From Tetracentron sinense (taxonomy: Eukaryota > Streptophyta > Magnoliopsida > Trochodendrales > Trochodendraceae), in assembly GCA_015143295.1 (NCBI GenBank), contig CM026571.1, positions 8,374,501 to 8,438,500 on the forward strand: 64,000 nucleotides of DNA, written 5' to 3'. Below the pieces are notes generated by a model. The model made no database searches, was not told where the DNA came from, and saw nothing but the letters and a program-made list of their open reading frames with translations. Below, piece by piece: positions 57,574 to 64,000 of this stretch (the stretch's first letter is position 1; each line of letters opens with the position of its first letter). The position numbers and the translations under genes were made by a program.

Positions 57574-57872
57574 GTGAGCATTTGGCAATGAGTGATCGAC
57601 CACCCAAACGAAAAAAATGTTAAAGAAATAACACAATAATTGAAGGTTTTTTTGTATTACCCATCCTCTCTCGGAAGAGAGGTGCTAGCTGCACTCACCG
57701 TATAATGCATGTGCCTGACTTGTTTTAATTTATTTTAGGGAAATGATTCTGAGGTTATATATAGGAGATTGTTTCTTTCCTAGGTGGAACGCGCGCCTCC
57801 CTGCTCGACATGTGTCATTCTCAACACCCATTAACTATGGTTAAGATACGCTCACCCCTACGATTGATACAT

Positions 57873-58246
57873 GGAGCCAAATCATCTCCGGTGATAACCG
57901 GATTTGGCAAATCCGGTTATCACCCCTAGAGGTCACCACGTGTCTCCTTTGACACCCCTTAACCGTGGGTAAGGTTCACCCACCCCTAGGGTTCACCCAC
58001 CTATTTTTGGTTTTTTTTAATAAAATATTAATTCTTTTTTTAAATTTAAAAAACTATTTTTAATATTAAAAAAACTCTAAAAACAGTTTTTTAATTTTAA
58101 AAAAAAAAAAAAAAACAGGTGGGTGAACCCTATGGGTGGGTGAACCTTACCCACGGTTAAGGGGTGTCAAAAGAGACACGCGGCGACCTCTAGGGGTGAT
58201 AACCGGATTTGCTAAATTCGGTTATCACTGTAGAGGATTTGACTCC
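57873..58246. mobile_element. MULE-type foldback MITE, 374 bp
   Basis: Arms GGAGCCAAATCATCTCCGGT and (reverse complement) GGAGTCAAATCCTCTACAGT pair on through GATAACCGGATTT, GTGTC and GGTTCACCCACC to an A/T centre. Flanks TTGATACAT (57864-57872) and TTGACACAT (58247-58255) form a 9-base duplication with one mismatch. It sits about 350 bases upstream of the intact P450. Confidence 0.85.
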
Positions 58247-58255
58247 TTGACACAT

Positions 58256-59044
58256 CTATCCATGGATTTTAGAAAAAATTTTAGAAAAAATTAAGAAAAA
58301 TTTAACTCTCGAGGAGGGGGGAGTAAAAATAATCACGAGGGCTATATTTCTAGTATCAAAATCTTGTTAAGGGACCTTTTTGGAATAAAAATAATCATAA
58401 TATTTTGGGCATCCAACTCTTGGTCAATAATGACAAAATTCAATCAAAGTTTTTAAGGGTAGAATTTACTAAGGAAATTTGGTCAATAGTGATTATAGTA
58501 ATAGAAATAGAGAAGATACAAGTATAAGGGTAATTTTATCAATAGTAGCAAAATTTAATCAACTTTTTAAGGGCCATATTGTTTTTTGGGTAATTTTGAA
58601 AATCGTGAATATAATAGTATAAATAGAGAAGATATAAGTGAAAAAAATAATTTTGTCACTAGCGTATACTATGAGAGATAAAGAAGATATTATTAAGTAG
58701 GGCTGCACGTGTGGTGCACGTGAGAGGGAAGGGGGAGAGTGTGTGGAAAGAGGGATCCTAGTGAGATCACTGAGGCATGCGTATTAGAGGGGAGATGTGG
58801 GAGAGAGAATATGTGTGAGAAAGACGGTGAATTGTGTGGCGGTTGATAACACATAGAGACTAGAAGAGTAATAAAGAAAAAATAGGAGTAAATAGTTGAG
58901 AGAATCAACCCTATCTAAGGAAATAAAGTTAATATATTTAAATAACTTTAATACTCTTAAATATCTATTCACTAAATAGTAATATAATATTTATTTTTTT
59001 ATCCTAATAAAAAAATCAATCTACACCACCTACCCCTCCTCTCG

Positions 59045-59090
<46 letters not shown>

Positions 59091-59590
59091 AAGGTATCAT
59101 TTGTATAAGGTTAGCAGGTAATAGCTAGGTTAGAGGATGAGGATGGGTGGGCATATCAACCACTCACCTCTAAGGGACTCCACTCAAATCTAATAAATAA
59201 AGAATGAGATATACCTCACTCAAATCTTCACCAAGATCTAGAATTAACTTAATATAATCTTTTTATATTATTATTGTCTCAATTGAAAGTGACTGAATAT
59301 TATTATAGTCTTAAATCTTTGCAATGACCCATGAGGTGTATATAAAAAAAATAAAAGAAAACAAAGCTCAACCAAATCTAATTTATTATCTAACCTAATC
59401 TTGTGATGAGATACATGTGATGAGGAATGGTGTATCTCATCACACCTTATTACACTACTACAATTTATTCTCTAATACTATATCTCAAACCATGAGAATT
59501 GAAAGATCTGCGTGAGTTCGAAGCATCTAATAAAACTCTTTGTTGATATTTAAAGCATCCAATAAAACTCTATTATTGATAACCAAGGCA
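58256..59590. other. intergenic sequence, with a Helitron-like 3' end fragment
   Basis: Mostly AT-rich. At about 58700-58735 the minus strand reads CTCACGTGCACCACACGTGC, resembling the hairpin of the 14-18 kb Helitron family, but the CTAG end is lost. A TA microsatellite lies at 59049-59089. Two related segments (GGTAATTTTATCAATAGTAG and neighbours) repeat around 58460-58640. No gene. Confidence 0.45.
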
Positions 59591-59699
59591 GTTGATGAGT
59601 TGTATATCACTTGCAGATTTGATATTGAATGTCACCTTGCGGATGGTTAACCTCTATAAGAGGAAAAAGGCTTTTATGAATCAAATAATAGCCTACACC

Positions 59700-59855
59700 C
59701 CACCTCTTGCACCAGTCCTTGGGTGTGGCCTCTTTGTTGAGGGAGGTCGGATGATCCAATCCCCGAGTATGAATTGCATGAGCTCCAATGCCTAAGCTAA
59801 CCACTAACCCTACTAACGTAGGTAAATGACATCCACATTGAAATTTAAAAAAAAA
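59700..59855 (+). mobile_element. SINE-like fragment
   Basis: GATCCAATCCCCGAG resembles a B-box and the element ends in TAACGTAGGTAAATGACATCC plus an A-run. The same 3' end appears inverted at 30837-30880 and, diverged, at about 60080. No A-box or target duplication secured. Confidence 0.4.
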
Positions 59856-59987
59856 ATTCAAATAATAGCCTCCTCCAGGTGGAAATTCAGTGCCATTAAT
59901 GGGCTTGCAAGGGCTTAAACGGGCCAAAAAATGCAGTCATGAAACTCTTAGTGGACCTCCAAGATGAGTGTGCCTCCATTACACACC

Positions 59988-60120
59988 ATGGGTTTGTCCC
60001 AGTGGTAGTGTATCTCCCTTTGGGGAGTGGAGACTCATGTTCGAGTCTTTGGTGTGGCTGTTGATGCTCACCATGAGTGCTAACCCTGCTGACCCCTGAC
60101 ATAGTTAGATAAATGATTAG
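59988..60120 (+). mobile_element. SINE-like fragment
   Basis: GTCCCAGTGGTAGTG (A-box-like) and CATGTTCGAGTCTTTGG (B-box-like) lie 30 bases apart, followed by a tail related to the preceding element. The A-tail is absent. Confidence 0.45.
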
Positions 60121-60432
60121 AGCATGCCTCCATTAGCCAAATAGACGTTGGCCAATAAAAGAAGAGGTGCCAAATCCAAGAGAAGAATTAATTAAGAACT
60201 GTTAACACAGCCATCGTGGCGACCTCTATGTAATGCCCCCCCCCCCCCAAGCCAATGTTTTATTTATGTAATGGCCCCCAAATTTCTATATTTAACTAGT
60301 TCTATCTCTATAGTGGCTCCCAAAGTTTTTGAATTTTATAATCTCTTACAAAATATTTATATTTTAACCCTGAAGTCTTTTTAAAAATTTTCTTTCTGAC
60401 AAAATATTTATGTTTCAACCATTATATTATGT

Positions 60433-60470
60433 AACTAGCAAATTCCCCGTGCGATTTACGGGATAAGTGG
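60433..60470 (-). mobile_element. Helitron 3' end fragment
   Basis: Minus strand: hairpin CCCGTAAATCGCACGGG followed by GAATTTGCTAG before T. Same type as the 25.5-kb Helitron. The 5' end could not be located. Confidence 0.45.
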
Positions 60471-60739
60471 GGAGATACAGGTTAGAAGAAAAGAGGACAT
60501 TAAGTAATTTACTAACAAAGGTTGGGCTATAGGCATAAGTGGAAGATTAGGGATGTGAAGACAAAAGGTCATTAAACATTTTACTTATCTGACATTTGTT
60601 TGAGTTGGAAACATTAAATGAGCATGTGGGGTGGGGGGCTGTTTGAGGTGGACAAATTCCATTGGGTAGGTGGGCCCCTAATACCAATTTTGGTATTAGG
60701 GGCCGACTAGAAGATTTGCACTCGTTGGACCTCATGGAA

Positions 60740-61470
60740 GCAATGTATTCGACACAATATAATGTGATTGTTGGTTAATTAAGCATTGTGTCCTAGTATT
60801 TGTTCCTCAAATGCAGTTGTTCCTCAATGCAGAGTCACAAAATATATTATGGGTTAACCTAGCTAACTCGCCAAAACTTCAAAAATAGAGAACAATTTCC
60901 CTGTCACATGATCATTAATCATGGAATAAGTATCTAGGTGATCACGATCGAACGCATGCATTTACAAGTAAATTGCAGAGTTTTTAATATGAAACTAGAA
61001 TCTCTGCACTTGATAATCAATCCCGAATAAGAGTCTCTAGGAGTTGGACATACAAATTAGTAATCATTTTCCTACTTAAAAGTAGAGTCACACTTCCATA
61101 CCCCTAGGGTATTTAACCGTTTAATACTTGAGAATCGTGGCCATTCATCAGGACACGATTTCTCCACGTTTCTCCAATAGGATGACCTGTTGGCTTAAAA
61201 TACTTATATTTAAGTAATTAGCATGTAACTAAGTGTAAGAATGCATCTGAACTGTCTATCTTTAGAATAGACCGTTCTGATCTATGGGTATTGTATGATT
61301 GGATACCCTATGAGTATTGAAAAAAAATCCTAAAAAGTATTATGACGAGCTACTCATAAATATCCCAACAAATGCCTAAATATTTGTGATACATACCAAA
61401 GAAAGCAACTTTATATTTATTATTAATAAATAGAACAAGTGAAACACTGTAGATACGACAAGGAGAATAA
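60740..61470 (-). repeat. P450 downstream flank, duplicated with the copy A flank
   Basis: Blocks here (GACACAAT, CCTAGTATTTG, CAAATGCAG; CACATGATCATTAATCATGG; TAATCAATCCCGAATAAGAG) match in order the region downstream of copy A (41880-43200, apart from inserts). Similar, shorter flanks follow copies B and C. This shows that P450 units were duplicated together with at least several hundred bases of 3' flank. Confidence 0.7.
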
Positions 61471-61474
61471 ACCA

Positions 61475-62200
61475 GTTCTCGATTATTTTCTTACTATAGG
61501 AATGAGGAGAAGAGTTTATTAATTTTGCAATTTTACACAACTCCTCGTTTGTGTCTAGCTCGTCTAGGTCTTGCAGGGAATGAACACCTCCTTGATTATT
61601 TTATTAATTTACGAATGAGGAGTAGTGATTGCTCCTTCAACAATGTTGTGCCGAACTTCTCATTCATGTCTAGCTCGTTTGGGTCCATATCTTGTGGAAG
61701 AGCCCAATGGAAGAAGTGGATCAAAGAAGCGAGAATAAAAAGGAATAAAAGGGATTTGCTTAGCAGCCATGGGGAGGCCAGGGCAGATTCTCCTTCCTGC
61801 ACCAAAAGGTAAGAGTTCGAAATCGTTCCCTTTGAACTCCAAGTCCGAGTTGAGGAACCGCTCTGGTTTAAAGGTTAATGGATTTTCCCAAATCCCAGGG
61901 TCTAGTCTGATTGCCCACACGTTCACCAACACCTGAGCGTCCTTAGGAATAGAATAATTCATTACCTTGTAAGAGTCTATAGCACGGTGAGGTATTTGAA
62001 ATGGTGTAGGAGGGTGTAATCTCATCGTCTCTTTGACACATGCATTTAGATAGGGTAGGTGAGGTAGATTGGACTCTTTTATTACAGTTTCCTTGATCTC
62101 CCTTTTGAGTTCTGCTCGAACTTTCTTCATTGCCTCTTGATTCTTTCTCGATGGTTGAGCTATTAGTGTCTGAAACAGCAGTGAATAGCTCCTGACAATA
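61475..62200 (-). pseudogene. CYP80-like P450 exon-2 pseudogene, copy D
   Basis: Minus strand from about 62195: ELFTAVSDTNSSTIE, then a deletion of some 22 bases removes the WAMTELMKN region and shifts frame; MKKVRAELKREIKETVIKES to FGAGRRICPGLPMAAKQIPF follows in frame (61760-62130). A small insertion near 61735 (AATAAAAAGG-like duplication) shifts frame again before LASLIHFFHWALPQDMDPNE. Beyond the stop, a second diverged copy of the C-terminal tail lies at 61475-61570 (ELDTNEE). Exon 1 is absent. Confidence 0.88.
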
Positions 62201-62329
62201 TTATTAAAACAATATTAGACCATACATTTATCCAAAATTATAGTAGGTCACCCACTCATATTAAGGAGGTTTTTGCCCCTTCTAGGTGGAAAAAGTTTGC
62301 AGTTGACCCCTTGAAGTGGTAAAGTCAAC

Positions 62330-63262
62330 AAAATTAGTTTAATAAGCTTCTTTGCATTGGGGTTCTAACGAAAATGTTCCCTATTTATTTTTTGAGTGTT
62401 GCTTCTCTTCTATAGTTTGGAAAAAGGTTCCTGTTTTCTGTGGCTATCGTGATAGACCCATTATGAATTGGGACAGAGAGGTGTCTTGGGTTACTCTCAC
62501 TTCAAAGGGACAGATTTGGTGCAATGTGTGAAGAAGGTGGCATTTAATGTTACCATATATTACTTATGGAATGAGTGAAATAACCGGATCTTCAAGAATC
62601 ATTTCAAAGACCAGGACCACATCTTTGGGATGATTCTAAATGACACTAGAAGCAAGTTTGCATTCGTAACACAAAAGGTTGTGGACAGCTCGCGAAGCAG
62701 ATTTTTTTTGAAAAACTAGGAAATAGATGCTGAATTTTATGTTTCTAGCAAACAGACTTGCAATTGGAATCCTCCCGAGACAGGTTGGTGGGCGTTAAAT
62801 ATGGATGGATCCCTACGTGGGAATGTTGTAGGCATTGGAGGAATCATTAGGAACCATCTTGGAGAAATGGCATGGGCTTTTGTGGAAAGCTGCATTTCAG
62901 CCCCGATAGAAGACCTTGAACTCAAAGCAATCTTGATCAGGCTTCAAAGGGCTTTGGATAGTGGAGTTTCTTGTATTGTTACCTATATGGATTCTAAATG
63001 GGTGGTTGATTGTATTAATGAATCTCTTGAGCAACCATGGAAATGGAGGTGAGAGCTTGAAGTAGTTAGAAGACTTCGAGAATCCTTTGTATCTTGCATC
63101 GTTTTACATGTTTGGAGAGAATCAAATAGAGCGGTGGACTGGCTTGCTAAGTTGTGTAAACTGAATTCTGCTGTTGTGTTCTTCCCGTTTGATATTTCGG
63201 GAGCTCTCCAATTTGTCATTTGCGATGATAGATATGGTCAAATGTATTTCAGAATTTAATTT
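62330..63262 (+). pseudogene. LINE C-terminus: zinc-finger region and RNase H
   Basis: WNPPETGWWALNMDGSLRGNVVGIGGIIRNH and ELKAILIRLQRALDSGVS, MDSKWVVDCINES, RESNRAVDWLAKL form a plant LINE-type RNase H (D-E-D-D layout). There is a TGA after KWR (63050-63052). Weak upstream sequence with several stops (VTIYYLWNE, NNRIFKNHF) is the zinc-finger end of an RT ORF. Dead fragment. Confidence 0.75.
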
Positions 63263-63554
63263 ATGATATCTGGTAGGGGTCCGCCTAACCACAGCTTGCC
63301 TTCCAAAAAAAAAATTTGTGGATTTTATGGAAGATTGGAATGTTGTTATGGCCAAAGGATCATACCCCCCACATACCGTTTTAATTTTTCTTATGTTAAG
63401 ATTTTAAAGATTAACATCTGAACCTCAAGGACAAGATTCTTTCAAGGGAAATTGAATGCTATGATCATAATTGAGAAGTCGAAAAGAAGAAAATTTGAGG
63501 AGTGCTAGCCCCACTCTTAGGCTTTTCCTACTTTTGAAATAATTTGTTCTGTTA

Positions 63555-64000
63555 TTCATGTCAAATGGTTCCGCCCTCCTTAAGGAAGATTAAAGTTAAA
63601 TGTGGATGACGCTTCTAGAGGAAACTCAGGGACTACGGGTGGTGGAGGTATCATTAGAGACCATAATAGAAATTTAGTTGCAGGTTTCTATTCATTTTAT
63701 GGCTTTTGCTCTAATTTTACTACTAAATCTCAATCCTTTCTTGATGGCCTCAAGCTTTGCTCTGTTATTGGTTGTTCTCACGTGATTATGGAATCTAACT
63801 CCAAAACCCTGGTTGATTTTTGGAATAGTAATAGCAGCCTCTTAAAAAACCTGGTACTGGAATATGCGGATTAAAAATTTGCTAAACTTGTGCTCTTCTT
63901 TCAGCCATGTTTATAGAGAGGCGAACATGGTGGTGGACTCCCTTGCAAATTATGGTTGTGACCTTCAAATTTCGGGAATTTTTCGATCGAATCATGATAT
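63555..64000 (+). pseudogene. second LINE RNase H fragment, runs off the window
   Basis: IKVNVDDASRGNSGTTGGGG-IIRDHNRNLVAGFYS, QSFLDGLKLCSVIGCSHVIM, ESNSKTLVDFWNS, then after a stop VYREANMVVDSLANYGCD. Same RNase H type as the previous entry but clearly different in sequence, so it is a separate insertion and not a simple duplication. It may continue beyond 64000. Confidence 0.75.

Overview
This is nuclear DNA of a flowering plant: AT-rich, intron-bearing, and crowded with plant transposons. The gene content (a CYP80-like P450 cluster beside ordinary angiosperm genes) would fit an early-diverging eudicot or a magnoliid, but I cannot name the species from sequence alone.

Layout. 1-4.7 kb: decayed Tat-lineage Ty3/gypsy retrotransposon, with pol on the minus strand, a tandem-repeat spacer and a plus-strand antisense ORF. 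6.5-12.0 kb: plus-strand gene for a PUX8-type UBX protein, ten exons readable, first exon not found. 13-21.5 kb: dense non-autonomous DNA transposons (MULE-type, PIF-type, Helitrons, long foldbacks) and a SINE. 22.1-22.4 kb: minus-strand type III (anther-type) lipid transfer protein. 26.2-29.5 kb: plus-strand SCL28-type GRAS regulator with a cluster of MSA-like cell-cycle promoter motifs. 31.1-36 kb: minus-strand Ty1/copia remnant entered by a 5'-truncated LINE. 37-41.3 kb: a 4.3-kb Ogre/Tat-like LTR with a 5-bp target duplication, itself carrying a second solo-LTR-like insertion. 41.9-62.2 kb: minus-strand cluster of four CYP80-like P450 units plus a relic, only one of them intact (55.9-57.5 kb), interrupted by a chromovirus LTR nested in a copia element. 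62.3-64 kb: two LINE RNase H tails on the plus strand.

The genes do not form an operon or an obvious pathway. The P450 units share their 3' flanks, so they arose by segmental tandem duplication and then mostly decayed. I see no prokaryotic-type system, CRISPR array, tRNA or rRNA gene. The most interesting signals are the MSA cluster at SCL28, the altered oxygen-activation motif in two P450 copies, the in-frame stop-free P450 intron, a three-unit foldback array inside one target-site duplication, and palindromic motifs repeated through the Ogre-like LTR.
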